Assembly: GCF_028292965.1 (NCBI RefSeq)
Contig: NZ_JAQGLG010000037.1
Span: 1-38,059, forward strand
Reading direction: 5' to 3'
DNA length: 38,059 nucleotides
From: Sphingomonas bacterium
GTDB taxonomy: Bacteria; Pseudomonadota; Alphaproteobacteria; Sphingomonadales; Sphingomonadaceae
Part shown: one piece after another, positions 7,703 to 16,677 of the stretch
Position numbering within the stretch: the stretch's first letter is position 1
Layout: each line of letters opens with the position of its first letter
Notes under the pieces: generated by a model
What the model saw: only the letters and a program-made list of their open reading frames with translations
Told to the model about the DNA's origin: nothing
The model's database searches: none
Position numbers and translations under genes: made by a program

Positions 7703-8815
7703 ATGTTCGACACCGCCGCCTGCCCGCGCCTGATCGTCAAGGTCGGCTCGTCGCTGCTGGTCGGGCCGGACGGTGCGGTGCGACGCGAATGGCTCACCAG
7801 CCTGGTCGCGGATATCGCCGCGCGGCATCGCGCCGGACAGGAGATCGCGATCGTCTCGTCGGGCGCCATCGCACTCGGCGCACGGCGGCTGAAGCTGCCC
7901 AAGGGCGGGCGGGCCAGTCTGGAGGACGCGCAGGCCGCGGCCGCCACAGGGCAGATCGCACTCAGCGGGACATGGGCAGAATTACTCGGCGGCGAAGGGT
8001 TGACCGCCGCGCAGATGCTGGTGACGCTCGACGATCTCGAGGACCGGCGGCGTTATCTCAACGCCTCGGCGACGCTGGCGCGGCTGCTTGCCTTGCGGGT
8101 GGTGCCGGTGATCAACGAGAATGACAGCGTTGCGACCGAGGAGATCCGCTTCGGCGACAATGACCGCCTCGCAGCGCGGGTCGCACAGGCGGCCGGGGCA
8201 CAAGGCGTGATCCTGTTGTCAGATGTCGATGGCCTCTACGACGCCAATCCCAACAGCAATCCAGATGCGAAGTTGATCGAGCATGTGGCGCAGATCGATG
8301 CCGGCATCGAGGCGATGGCCGATGGCGGCTCCGCCTCGGGCATGGGATCGGGTGGGATGATCTCGAAGATTTCTGCTGCGAAGATCGCCACGACGGCGGG
8401 CGTGTCGTTGGCGATCGTGTCGGGCAAGCACCAGCATCCGCTGGCACGCTTTACTGAAACGGGGCGCGGCACGGTATTCGCCGCGACCGGCCCAGCGCGG
8501 GCGCGCAAGGTGTGGCTCGCGGGGCGGCTGAGCGCGCGCGGATCGATTAGCGTCGATGACGGCGCGGTGCGCGCATTGGCATCGGGCAAGAGTTTGCTTG
8601 CCGCCGGGGCGACGCGGGTCGACGGCGATTTCCGGCGCGGCGATCTGATCGCTATCCGCGGTCCCGACGGTCAAGCGATCGCACGCGGCCTGGCCGAATA
8701 TGATGCCGCCGACGCCGCGCGCATCGCCGGGCGGCGCAGCGACGAGCATGCCGCGATCCTCGGCTATGCCCCGCGCGGCACGCTGGTTCACCGCAGCCAT
8801 ATGGCGATGCTGTGA
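7703..8815 (+). CDS. proB: glutamate 5-kinase
   Basis: A 370-residue enzyme that phosphorylates L-glutamate in the first step of proline synthesis. The amino-acid kinase domain shows LIVKVGSSLLVGPDG at the N-terminus, IVSSGAIALG, VINENDSVATEE with FGDNDRLAARVA, and SDVDGLYDANP. GMGSGGMISKISAAKIAT contacts nucleotide. A C-terminal PUA domain (about residues 275-365, starting near ARGSISVDDGAVRALASGKS) is present, as in the full-length two-domain form. proA is not adjacent. The stop overlaps the next gene by 4 nt (GTGA), implying translational coupling. Confidence 0.97.
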   Translation: MFDTAACPRLIVKVGSSLLVGPDGAVRREWLTSLVADIAARHRAGQEIAIVSSGAIALGARRLKLPKGGRASLEDAQAAAATGQIALSGTWAELLGGEGLTAAQMLVTLDDLEDRRRYLNASATLARLLALRVVPVINENDSVATEEIRFGDNDRLAARVAQAAGAQGVILLSDVDGLYDANPNSNPDAKLIEHVAQIDAGIEAMADGGSASGMGSGGMISKISAAKIATTAGVSLAIVSGKHQHPLARFTETGRGTVFAATGPARARKVWLAGRLSARGSISVDDGAVRALASGKSLLAAGATRVDGDFRRGDLIAIRGPDGQAIARGLAEYDAADAARIAGRRSDEHAAILGYAPRGTLVHRSHMAML

Positions 8816-9717
8816 GCGTCATTGCGATGACCGGCGGCACCGGCTTTGTCGGGTCGCGGTTGATCGAGCAGGCGCTCGCCGCGGGGCACCAGGTGCGTGC
8901 GTTGACCCGCCGGGCGCAGCAGCCGCGTGAAGGTCTGCAATGGATCGACGGCGCGCTCGATGACCCTCGATCACTGGCCCGCCTCGTCGAAGGTGCCGAT
9001 GCGATCGTGCATGTTGCCGGCGTGGTCAACGCGCCCGACCGCGCAGGCTTTGCCGCCGGGAATATCGCTGGCACCGAGGCAATGCTCGCCGCCGCAAGCG
9101 ACTCCGGCATCAGGCGCTTCGTTCATGTCTCCTCCCTTGCCGCGCGCGAGCCGGCGCTGTCGGACTATGGCTGGTCCAAGGCCGAGGCGGAGGCACGGGT
9201 GGTGGCGTCCGACCGCGACTGGACGGTGGTGCGCCCGCCCGCCGTCTATGGCCCGGCGGACATGGAAATGCGCGAGATGTTTCGGCTCGCCACATTCGGG
9301 CTGGCCTTATTGCCCAGCCCGGGCCGGCTGTCGGTCATTCATGTCGATGACCTCGCGGCACTGCTGCTGGTGCTCGCGCAAAGCGATGCCGGGCGCCTGA
9401 TCCTCGAAGCCGATGATGGCGTCGCGGGCGGATGGACGCACAAGGAATTCGGTCGCGCGCTCGGCGCCGCGGTCGGCAAGCGGGTATTGCCGATCCCCCT
9501 GCCCCATGGCCTGATGATGCTGGCCGCCCGCGGCGACCGGCTGGTGCGCGGCAAGAAAGCCAAGCTGACGCCCGACCGGGTCGATTATTTCTGCCACCCC
9601 GACTGGACGGTCGACCCCGACAAGCGCCCGCCCTCGCAATTGTGGCAGCCGAAGATCGCCACACCCGACGGATTGGCGGCAACCGCAGCCTGGTACCGGG
9701 CCAACGGCCTGCTCTGA
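8812..9717 (+). CDS. NAD(P)-dependent SDR/epimerase-like oxidoreductase, candidate ceramide reductase (CerR-like)
   Basis: A 301-residue extended/atypical short-chain dehydrogenase. MTGGTGFVGSRLIEQALAAG is the Rossmann dinucleotide motif near the N-terminus. DAIVHVAGVVN, FVHVSSLAARE and the YGWSKAEAE active-site Tyr-Lys region follow, then VVRPPAVYGP. In Caulobacter the reductase of the sphingolipid pathway (CerR) is a protein of this NAD-dependent epimerase class encoded next to the acyl carrier protein and spt. Here the gene lies one gene upstream of acp-spt, which supports the same role (reduction of 3-keto-sphinganine/3-keto-ceramide). The alternative is an NDUFA9-like or sugar-nucleotide epimerase. 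The GTG start at 8812 overlaps the proB stop. Confidence 0.82.
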   Translation: MSVIAMTGGTGFVGSRLIEQALAAGHQVRALTRRAQQPREGLQWIDGALDDPRSLARLVEGADAIVHVAGVVNAPDRAGFAAGNIAGTEAMLAAASDSGIRRFVHVSSLAAREPALSDYGWSKAEAEARVVASDRDWTVVRPPAVYGPADMEMREMFRLATFGLALLPSPGRLSVIHVDDLAALLLVLAQSDAGRLILEADDGVAGGWTHKEFGRALGAAVGKRVLPIPLPHGLMMLAARGDRLVRGKKAKLTPDRVDYFCHPDWTVDPDKRPPSQLWQPKIATPDGLAATAAWYRANGLL

Positions 9718-9719
9718 CG

Positions 9720-10268
9720 TCAGGTGTGGTGCGGCCAGCCGGTGACCGCCTGAAGCAGAAACGCCACCAGGGTCAGGATAATGCCGACGAGGAATGCCTG
9801 GTAAGCTCTCGTCAGATAATAATATTTCTTCTTCTGCAGGACCAGGCCGTTCTGATACAGATCGCGCGCCATGATGCGGTAGGTGGTTTCCTCGTCGCGC
9901 ATCGTGTCGATCATCTTGTCGACGAACTCGGCCTCGGAAATGGTGCTGAACACACCGAAGAAGAGGTAATTGGGGTTGCGGCCCTTGGGCGTCTTGATCT
10001 TGGGCATCACCGCCATCACCGACAGCACCGTCGCGGCGAAGGAGAATACGCCGAGCACGATCAGCGAAGGCGAGGCGAGCAGCGTCGCCGAGCCCATCTG
10101 GCCGATGGTCAGCGTGAAAACGACGAAGGTCGCACCCATCAGGATGCTCGCCTTGGTGTCCGCCATCGCCGACAGCTGGACATGCGCGGCGAGCGCCGCG
10201 ACCAGCATGTTGTGGACTTCCTTGGGAAACTCATAGTCAGGATGATCGTGCGGCAACGCCTTCGACAT
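9720..10268 (-). CDS. PycTM/DUF5706-like membrane protein (Pycsar effector-like), standalone
   Basis: A 182-residue membrane protein. A soluble N-terminal helix with HVQLSAMADTKASILMGATF leads into a first membrane helix (VVFTLTIGQM), the second runs about residues 70-95 (SLIVLGVFSFAATVLSVMAV), and a final helix lies near the C-terminus (AFLVGIILTLVAFLLQAV). The ADTKASILxG signature followed by two helices is the mark of the PycTM/DUF5706 family, named for Pycsar anti-phage effectors. No nucleotide cyclase is found nearby, so this copy is an orphan and its role need not be defence. The ATG at 10268 has a GGGGGGT ribosome binding site. It converges on the cerR-like gene with 2 bp between stops. 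Confidence 0.75.
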   Translation of the reverse strand: MSKALPHDHPDYEFPKEVHNMLVAALAAHVQLSAMADTKASILMGATFVVFTLTIGQMGSATLLASPSLIVLGVFSFAATVLSVMAVMPKIKTPKGRNPNYLFFGVFSTISEAEFVDKMIDTMRDEETTYRIMARDLYQNGLVLQKKKYYYLTRAYQAFLVGIILTLVAFLLQAVTGWPHHT

Positions 10269-10385
10269 AATACCCCCCATTTCCCCGCCGCGATGTTGCC
10301 CTGTACGGCCGCGCTTGCCAAGCCGGCGCCGCCTTCCCGCCGCAATCGGTTGGCAATCGCACTCCCGACCGAATAAGGATCATGC

Positions 10386-10628
10386 ATGACCGACCGTGAC
10401 CAGACTTTCGCGACGATTGCCGCGCAGATCGAACCCTTCAACAAGAAGGGCGTGACGCTGGGCGATGCCACCACCTTTCAGGGCGATCTCGAATGGGACA
10501 GCCTGACGGTGATGGATTTCGTCGCCGCGATCGAGGACGAGTTCGACATCATCATCACGATGAACATGCAGGCCGAGATCGAGAATGTCGGCCAGCTGGT
10601 CGACGCGGTGCAGAAGCTGAAAGGCTGA
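10386..10628 (+). CDS. acyl carrier protein of the sphingolipid locus
   Basis: An 80-residue acyl carrier protein. LEWDSLTVMDFVAAIEDEFD is the canonical helix II region, with Ser39 as the 4'-phosphopantetheine attachment site. The last helix is GQLVDAVQKLKG. The ribosome binding site AAGGA lies 6 nt before the ATG. It is followed after 4 bp by spt. In Caulobacter a dedicated acyl carrier protein in this position supplies the acyl thioester for SPT, so this is probably a specialised carrier and not the fatty-acid-synthase AcpP, whose usual neighbours (fabG, fabF) are absent. The 117 bp upstream hold the promoter region shared divergently with the PycTM-like gene. Confidence 0.9.
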   Translation: MTDRDQTFATIAAQIEPFNKKGVTLGDATTFQGDLEWDSLTVMDFVAAIEDEFDIIITMNMQAEIENVGQLVDAVQKLKG

Positions 10629-10632
10629 ACCG

Positions 10633-11895
10633 ATGACCGATGCCGGCCTGACCGCAGAGGCACTTCCCGAGACCGCCGCGACGATCGCGCCCGAACGCGA
10701 CCTGATGTCGAAGTTCGACGGCCTGATCGCCGAGCGCCAGGCGCTGCTCGATTCGGGCGTGACCGATCCGTTCGCGATCGTGATGGACAAGGTGAAGTCG
10801 CCGACAGAGGCGGTGATCAAGGGCAAGGACACGATCCTGCTCGGCACCTATAATTATATGGGCATGACGTTCGACCCCGACGTCATCCAGGCCGGCAAGG
10901 ACGCGCTCGACCAGTTCGGCTCGGGCACCAACGGCAGCCGCATGCTCAACGGCACCTTCCGCGACCATATGGAGGTCGAGCAGGCGCTGCGCGACTTCTA
11001 CGGCGTCAGCGGCGCGATCGTCTTTTCGACCGGCTACATGGCCAATCTCGGCATGATCTCGACGCTCGCCGGCAAGGGCGAATATGTCATCCTCGACGCC
11101 GACAGCCATGCCTCGATCTATGACGGCTGCGCGCAGGGCAATGCCGAGATCGTCCGTTTCCGCCACAACAGCGTCGAGGATCTCGACAAGCGGCTCGGCC
11201 GCCTGCCCAAGGAGCCGGGCAAGCTGGTCGTGCTCGAGGGCGTCTATTCGATGCTCGGCGACATCGCTCCGCTCAAGGAAATGGTCGCCGTCGCCAAGAA
11301 GCACAATGCGATGGTGCTGAGCGACGAAGCCCATTCGATGGGCTTTTTCGGCCCCAATGGCCGCGGCGTTTACGAGGAGCAGGGTTGCGAGGGCGATGTC
11401 GACTTCATCGTCGGCACCTTCTCCAAGTCGGTGGGCACGGTCGGCGGCTTTTGCGTCTCCAACCATCCCAAATTCGAGGCGATCCGCCTGGCCTGCCGGC
11501 CCTATATCTTCACCGCCTCCCTGCCGCCGTCGGTGGTCGCGACCGCCGCGATGTCGATCCGCAAGCTGATGCACGCGCACAACAAGCGCCAGCATCTGTG
11601 GGAGAATGCCCGCACACTGCATGGCGGTCTGCGCGCGATGGGGTTCAAGCTTGGCACCGAGACGCCGGATAGCGCGATTATTGCAGTAATGCTCGACGAC
11701 CAAACCCAGGCGGTGGCGATGTGGCAAGCGCTGCTCGAGGCCGGGCTGTACGTCAACATGGCGCGCCCGCCCGCAACGCCGGCCGGCACCTATTTGCTGC
11801 GCTGTTCGCTCTGCGCCGAGCACACGGTCGAGCAGATCCAGGCTGTGCTGACGATGTTCCGTACCGCCGGCACCGCGTTGGGCGTGATCGCCTGA
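10633..11895 (+). CDS. spt: serine palmitoyltransferase
   Basis: A 420-residue PLP-dependent alpha-oxoamine synthase that condenses L-serine with a long acyl thioester, the committed step of sphingolipid synthesis. Length and numbering match the soluble homodimeric Sphingomonas enzyme: H159 in DADSHASIYDG, D231 and H234 in LSDEAHSMGF, the Schiff-base lysine K265 in GTFSKSVGTVGGF, and R378 and R390 in MARPPATP and LLRCSLC. The LLGTYNYMGM stretch and GSGTNGSRMLNGT loop also fit. The paralogues KBL and BioF are less likely given these matches and the upstream carrier protein. It forms an operon with the acyl carrier protein. Confidence 0.95.
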   Translation: MTDAGLTAEALPETAATIAPERDLMSKFDGLIAERQALLDSGVTDPFAIVMDKVKSPTEAVIKGKDTILLGTYNYMGMTFDPDVIQAGKDALDQFGSGTNGSRMLNGTFRDHMEVEQALRDFYGVSGAIVFSTGYMANLGMISTLAGKGEYVILDADSHASIYDGCAQGNAEIVRFRHNSVEDLDKRLGRLPKEPGKLVVLEGVYSMLGDIAPLKEMVAVAKKHNAMVLSDEAHSMGFFGPNGRGVYEEQGCEGDVDFIVGTFSKSVGTVGGFCVSNHPKFEAIRLACRPYIFTASLPPSVVATAAMSIRKLMHAHNKRQHLWENARTLHGGLRAMGFKLGTETPDSAIIAVMLDDQTQAVAMWQALLEAGLYVNMARPPATPAGTYLLRCSLCAEHTVEQIQAVLTMFRTAGTALGVIA

Positions 11896-11947
11896 CACGG
11901 CCGCGCCGGCTTCACACGAGTCGCGCTTGCGCGTAGAGTCGCAGGTC

Positions 11948-13891
11948 ATGAGCGGGAACGAAGCCGACGCGGCGGCTCCGGGGGGGCTGCGAAAAAAATG
12001 GCGCACGATCATGCTGATCGTGACGGCAGCGCTGGGCGCGCTCGTGCTCGCCGCACTGGTCGTCACCGTGGGCAGCGCCAATCGCGAACGCGACCATGCA
12101 TTGCAGCTGCAGCGCCACAGCTATGAGGTGATGATCCTCGCGCGGACGCTGTCGGGTACCATCGCGCAGTCCGAGGCGTCGCTCGGCCGCTATGTGATCA
12201 GCGCCGATGCCGGACTGGGCCAGCTTTATTTCGACCAGTGGAAACAGGCCGGCGATCAGATCGACCGACTCGACCAGATCACCAACGACAATCCTTCGCT
12301 CCAGCGGCCGATCGATGCCTTGCGTGTCGCCTTCAAGTCGCGCGGCGACGAGTTGGCGACGATCGCGCTGAGTACGCGCTACAAACAGAACCCGCAGGCG
12401 CTGGCACGCTATTATGCCGCGCGGCAGGCGCCGGCGCTGGCGCAGATCAATCGCCTGCTCGAGACGATCATAGCGCGCGAACGCGCCTTGCTCGAACGCC
12501 GCACCAACGACGCGATGGCCAAGGTCGCACGCTCGAGCAACGCGACGGTGGTGCTGATGGCATTTGGTGCGGTGATCGTGGTCGCCGCGATCGTTCTGGG
12601 CTGGTTGATCGTCCTCGCGCTGGCCGAACGCGCCAGCGCGCGTGCCGAGACCGAAATCGAACGCGAACGGTCCGCCGAACTGGAATATGCCGTGGCGCGG
12701 GCGACCGAGGAGCTGCGCGTTCAGGAGGCCCGGCTGCGCCAGGTCCAAAAGATGGAAGCGGTAGGCCAGTTGACTGGTGGTATCGCCCATGATTTCAATA
12801 ATATGCTCGCGGTGGTTATTGGCGGGCTGGAGCTAGCCGAGCGGCAGCTCAAGGCCGGAGGCCCTGACGTCGCGCGCCATATCGACAGCGCGATGGAGGG
12901 CGCGAACCGTGCCGCGGCGCTTACCCGCCGGCTGCTCGCCTTTTCGCGCGAGGAAGGCTTACGTGCCGAGCCGGTCGAGCCTGCCAAGCTGGTCGCCGGC
13001 ATGTCGGATCTGCTCGATCGCACGATCGGCGACACCATCACGGTCAAGGTCACGGACGATGGACGCGGCTGGGCGACACGTGCCGACAAACTGCAACTGG
13101 AGAATGTACTGCTCAACCTCGCGGTCAATGCCCGCGATGCGATGGCAGGGCGAGGCACGCTGTCGATCGCGACGGCGACACGGACACTGGACGAGGGCGC
13201 GATAGGCACTTGTCCGCCTGGCGACTATGTCACCATCGCGGTGACAGACACCGGTTGCGGCATGACGGCGGAGACGATCGAACGGGTGTTCGAGCCCTTC
13301 TTCACGACCAAACCGACCGGTCAGGGCACTGGCCTCGGCCTTAGCCAGGCCTTCGCCTTCGTCCGTCAGGCCGAAGGCGACATCGTCATCGACTCGACGC
13401 CGGACAGCGGCACGACGGTCACCCTTTTCCTGCCGCGCCACGCGGCCGGCCGCGACGGCGAGACCGTGACCACGCTGCCCGCGCAGCCCGCCGAACCGCG
13501 CGGTGCGCTGCACATACTGGTGGTCGAGGACGACCCGCGCGTGCTCGCCGCGACGACCGGGGCGCTCGAGGAACTCGGCCACCGCGTGATCGCCTGCGGC
13601 GACCCGCTCGCCGCCCCGGCGCTGCTCGATCAGCATGGCGAGGTCGACCTGATCGTCTCGGATGTGCTGATGCCGCAGCAGACCGGCCCGGAGATGATCG
13701 CCACGCTGGCCCAGCGTTTTCCCCATATCGCGGTGTTGTTCGTTACCGGATTTGCCGGCGAAGCGAACGAGGCTGCGTTCGGTGGCCATAACGTCTTGCG
13801 CAAGCCCTTCACCATCGCCGCGCTCGACCGCGCGCTCGGCGAGGCCATGGCAGCGGCGCGGCCTGGCCCCGACACGATCGCGGCGGAGTGA
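11948..13891 (+). CDS. hybrid sensor histidine kinase with C-terminal receiver domain
   Basis: A 647-residue inner-membrane sensor. TM1 is near residues 20-45 ([21 protein letters not shown]), followed by a periplasmic helical region of about 150 residues with CHASE3-like character ([13 protein letters not shown]). TM2 is at about 195-220 and a coiled coil ([20 protein letters not shown]) leads to the HisKA box [11 protein letters not shown] with phospho-acceptor H281. The ATPase domain shows [13 protein letters not shown] N box ([10 protein letters not shown]), DTGCGM and GQGTGLGLS. The receiver domain ([33 protein letters not shown]) is intact. No cognate DNA-binding regulator is adjacent. 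It sits between spt and lptF, so it might sense envelope state. An ATG seven codons upstream is an alternative start. Confidence 0.9.
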   Translation: MSGNEADAAAPGGLRKKWRTIMLIVTAALGALVLAALVVTVGSANRERDHALQLQRHSYEVMILARTLSGTIAQSEASLGRYVISADAGLGQLYFDQWKQAGDQIDRLDQITNDNPSLQRPIDALRVAFKSRGDELATIALSTRYKQNPQALARYYAARQAPALAQINRLLETIIARERALLERRTNDAMAKVARSSNATVVLMAFGAVIVVAAIVLGWLIVLALAERASARAETEIERERSAELEYAVARATEELRVQEARLRQVQKMEAVGQLTGGIAHDFNNMLAVVIGGLELAERQLKAGGPDVARHIDSAMEGANRAAALTRRLLAFSREEGLRAEPVEPAKLVAGMSDLLDRTIGDTITVKVTDDGRGWATRADKLQLENVLLNLAVNARDAMAGRGTLSIATATRTLDEGAIGTCPPGDYVTIAVTDTGCGMTAETIERVFEPFFTTKPTGQGTGLGLSQAFAFVRQAEGDIVIDSTPDSGTTVTLFLPRHAAGRDGETVTTLPAQPAEPRGALHILVVEDDPRVLAATTGALEELGHRVIACGDPLAAPALLDQHGEVDLIVSDVLMPQQTGPEMIATLAQRFPHIAVLFVTGFAGEANEAAFGGHNVLRKPFTIAALDRALGEAMAAARPGPDTIAAE

Positions 13892-13989
13892 TTTCGTAGC
13901 TGACGCCGCGCCTCCGCGCGGATATAGCCACCCGACCGGGGCATTCGCCCCTGCCCCGCTCAGCCGATAAAGGCCTGCCGCAAGCGATC

Positions 13990-15186
13990 ATGAAATCCAT
14001 CGACCGCTATATGGCCCGACTGATCGCAGTGCCGATGCTCGCGTGCCTCGTCATCACGGCGATGCTGCTGATCCTCGATCGTATTCGCCTGCTGCTTGAA
14101 TTCGTCGCGAGCGAAGGCGGGCCGGTCAGCGTCGTGTGGCGCATGCTCGCCAATTTGCTGCCGGAATATCTCGGCCTCGGCATTCCGATCGGCTTGCTGC
14201 TCGGCATCCTGCTCGCCTTTCGCCGCCTCGCCACCAGCTCGGAACTCGACGTGCTGCGTGCGGTGGGGATGAGCTATCCGCGGCTGCTGCGCGTGCCCTA
14301 CATGTTCGCGATCGGTCTGGCGCTGGTCAATCTCGCGATCGTCGGCTTCATCCAGCCCGATGCGCGCTACACCTATGAGAAATTGCGCTTCGAGCTGCGC
14401 ACCGGCGCGCTCGGCGCCTCGATCAAGGTCGGCGAGTTCACCCATTTCCCCAATGGCGCGACGGTGCGGATCGAAGAAAGCCGCGACGAGGGCCGCAAGC
14501 TGTCGGGCATCTTCGTGCAATATGCCGGCAAGAAGGGTGACTGGTACGCCGTGACCGCGGAGCGTGGCCAGTTCCTCGCCACCGACAATCCGGATGAAAT
14601 CATCTTCCGTCTGAGCAACGGCACGCTGATCAACAACGCGCCCGATTTCGTGACGCCGCGGGTGCTGACCTTCACCTCGCACGATCTGCCGATACCGCTG
14701 CCCAAATATGAAAGCTTCCGCACGCGCGGCGGTCTCAACCTGGAGCGCACGCTACCCGAGCTGGTGCGCATCGGCCATGACGCCCATGCCAGCGAGCAGG
14801 ATCGCGACACCAGCCGCGCGGCGTTCCATTTCCGGCTCGCCGAAGTGCTGTCGATGTTCTTCCTGCCGTTGCTGGCCTTGGCGCTCGGCGTACCGCCGAA
14901 ACGTTCGACCTCGGCGCTCGGCGTGTTCCTGTCGGTGGTGATGGTGGTCGCCTATCACAAGGTCAACGAATATGGGCAGGCGCTGGGCGGGCTCGGCAAG
15001 ATCGACCCATTCTTCGCCCTGTGGGTGCCCTTCACCATCTTCGCGGGTATCTGCGTCTGGATGTTCTACGTCATCGCGGTCGTCCCCGGCGGCCAGCCAA
15101 TCGGTGCGCTCGAACGCGTCTTCTCCAAGGCGACCAAGTTGATCGGACGGCTGCTGCCGAAACGTGGCAAGGCGGAACCGGCATGA
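13990..15186 (+). CDS. lptF: LPS-type export ABC transporter permease LptF
   Basis: A 398-residue permease of the LptF/LptG (YjgP/YjgQ) family. MKSIDRYMARLIAVPMLACL and the next helices (ITAMLLILDRIRLLLEFV; GLGIPIGLLLGILLAFRRLA) form the N-terminal membrane bundle. SSELDVLRAVGMSYPRLLR is the coupling-helix region that contacts LptB. A periplasmic beta-jellyroll follows (about residues 130-265). Three further helices close the protein (VLSMFFLPLLALALGVPP; VFLSVVMVVAYHKV; FTIFAGICVWMFYVIAVV). It partners LptG (overlap ATGA) and the ATPase LptB, which is not in the window. In LPS-lacking sphingomonads the cargo may be glycosphingolipid (inference). Confidence 0.93.
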   Translation: MKSIDRYMARLIAVPMLACLVITAMLLILDRIRLLLEFVASEGGPVSVVWRMLANLLPEYLGLGIPIGLLLGILLAFRRLATSSELDVLRAVGMSYPRLLRVPYMFAIGLALVNLAIVGFIQPDARYTYEKLRFELRTGALGASIKVGEFTHFPNGATVRIEESRDEGRKLSGIFVQYAGKKGDWYAVTAERGQFLATDNPDEIIFRLSNGTLINNAPDFVTPRVLTFTSHDLPIPLPKYESFRTRGGLNLERTLPELVRIGHDAHASEQDRDTSRAAFHFRLAEVLSMFFLPLLALALGVPPKRSTSALGVFLSVVMVVAYHKVNEYGQALGGLGKIDPFFALWVPFTIFAGICVWMFYVIAVVPGGQPIGALERVFSKATKLIGRLLPKRGKAEPA

Positions 15187-16280
15187 TCGCGCTGCAGCTT
15201 TTCCCGTCGCGCACCGTGACGATGTACATGATGAAGAGCTTCATCATCCGCACCTTCGCGATTCTCGCCACGCTTGTGCTGGTGTTGCAGATGATGGATC
15301 TGCTCAGCGAGTCGGGACACATTCTCGCCTATCACGGCAACGGCCAGGCCGAGGAGCTGCGCTATATCAGCCTGCGCACGCCGCAGATCATCGCCACCTT
15401 CGCGCCCTTCGCCGTGTTGCTCGGCACGATCCTCACGCTAAGCACGATGAACCAGAACAGCGAGATCATCGCGCTGAAAGCCGCCGGCCTCTCGGCGCAT
15501 CAGGTGCTGGCACCGCTGATCGTGGCGAGCCTCGGCTTTGCCCTGCTGTCGTTCGCATTCAACGATCGCATCGTCAGCCGCGCGACGGCGACGCTGTCGG
15601 TGTGGAAGGCGGCGGGCTACGCGCCGATCCCAGCGGACCGCGGCGATCGATCCAATGTCTGGGTGCGCGACGGCGACGACCTGATCCAGGTCGGCCAGGT
15701 CAACGGGCGGGGCAATGCCGCGCGACTGGTCGATGTCACCCTGTACGATCGCCAGGACGGCCGGATGGCGAGCATCGTACGTGCGCCGCACGGAGTGCGC
15801 GACGGCGATGGCTGGCGGATCGGCCCGGCGACGCGCTTCGATGTGGCGAGTGGGCGCCTCACCAAGCTCGGCGCGATCGTCATCGGGCACGGCGTGCGGC
15901 CGGACCAGCTTACCCTGGCGAGCGTCGATGCCGACGCCCTGTCGTTCGGCGAGTTGCACAGCGTGATCGCCGACCTGTCCGATGCCGGGCGACCGACCAA
16001 GGCGCTCTCCGGCTCGATGTGGCACAAATTGTCGAGCCCGTTGTCGGCGGTATTGATGCCGCTGCTCGGCGCGATCTCCGCCTTTGGGCTGGCGCGGTCG
16101 GGCAAGCTGTTCGTCCGCGCAGTGATCGGCATGTTCCTGGGCTTCGCCTATTTCGTCGGCGACAATTTCGCGCTGGCGATGGGCAATCTCGGTGCTTACC
16201 CGCCCTTCCTCGCCGCCTGGGCGCCCTTCCTGCTGTTCCTGCTGATCGGCGAGGCGGTGTTGATCAGGACCGAGGAATAA
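15183..16280 (+). CDS. lptG: LPS-type export ABC transporter permease LptG
   Basis: A 365-residue permease paired with LptF. FPSRTVTMYMMKSFIIRTFA is the N-terminal amphipathic start, and TM1 is LATLVLVLQMMDLLSES. NQNSEIIALKAAGLSAHQVL is the coupling helix, a jellyroll domain spans roughly residues 120-255, and C-terminal helices (PLSAVLMPLLGAISAFGLA; AVIGMFLGFAYFVGDNFALAM; WAPFLLFLLIGEAVLI) follow. The start ATG overlaps the lptF stop as ATGA, a translational-coupling arrangement that ensures the 1:1 complex. The stop is followed by the convergent ACP-like gene on the other strand. Confidence 0.93.
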   Translation: MIALQLFPSRTVTMYMMKSFIIRTFAILATLVLVLQMMDLLSESGHILAYHGNGQAEELRYISLRTPQIIATFAPFAVLLGTILTLSTMNQNSEIIALKAAGLSAHQVLAPLIVASLGFALLSFAFNDRIVSRATATLSVWKAAGYAPIPADRGDRSNVWVRDGDDLIQVGQVNGRGNAARLVDVTLYDRQDGRMASIVRAPHGVRDGDGWRIGPATRFDVASGRLTKLGAIVIGHGVRPDQLTLASVDADALSFGELHSVIADLSDAGRPTKALSGSMWHKLSSPLSAVLMPLLGAISAFGLARSGKLFVRAVIGMFLGFAYFVGDNFALAMGNLGAYPPFLAAWAPFLLFLLIGEAVLIRTEE

Positions 16281-16296
16281 GGCGCGCAGCCAGCGT

Positions 16297-16665
16297 TCAG
16301 CGCAGTATCGCTGCCGCTACGGCACCGATCACGACGATCGCCAATATGATGTGCCACCGTCGGCGACCTCCGGTCGCCAGCAGCAACGTGTCCCGACCTA
16401 TGTTCGTCGGATCAATGCCCGTTTCATCCGATATAGCTTGCGTGAAGCGCGTCCAGTTGTCCGGCGCGGTGCGACGATCGGCCGGTAGTGCTGCCTCGAG
16501 CGCGGAATAGACGTTACCGACCGTGCGCCAACCGCTCGCTTCGCTATGATCCAGCGTCACGCCGAAACAGCGCTCGACGTCGCGAATCGCGGAAATTTCG
16601 TCTCCGTCGCCGATCAGCCCCAGACTCTCGAACATCCCGTCTTCGGCAAGGGGCGGCTCGAACAT
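16297..16665 (-). CDS. ACP-like domain protein with C-terminal membrane anchor, unknown
   Basis: A 122-residue protein. Residues about 10-55 (MFESLGLIGDGDEISAIRDV, ERCFGVTLDHSEASGWRTVG, NVYSALEAALP) resemble the later helices of an acyl carrier protein, including the acidic ECFGV turn and the WRTVGNVYSAL helix. The DSL phosphopantetheine serine is missing. The final ~20 residues (WHIILAIVVIGAVAAAILR) form one membrane helix. It starts 12 bp after the desaturase-like gene stop, so the two are probably co-transcribed. A role as a docking or regulatory partner for that membrane enzyme is possible but unproven. A second in-frame ATG at 16635 could also be used. Confidence 0.65.
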   Translation of the reverse strand: MFEPPLAEDGMFESLGLIGDGDEISAIRDVERCFGVTLDHSEASGWRTVGNVYSALEAALPADRRTAPDNWTRFTQAISDETGIDPTNIGRDTLLLATGGRRRWHIILAIVVIGAVAAAILR

Positions 16666-16677
16666 CTCGCCCGACCG

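Noticed and set aside
9720..10268. A complete Pycsar defence system
   Set aside because: Only the effector-like membrane protein is seen; every neighbouring gene has another clear identity and none is a nucleotide cyclase.
10555..12081. 508-codon reverse-strand ORF over spt
   Set aside because: Antisense shadow of SPT, whose active-site residues fit exactly; no motif or ribosome binding site on the reverse strand.
13938..13951. Hairpin GGGGCATTCGCCCC before lptF as a terminator or riboswitch
   Set aside because: Short stem, no T-run and no conserved riboswitch core; treated as incidental GC-rich pairing.
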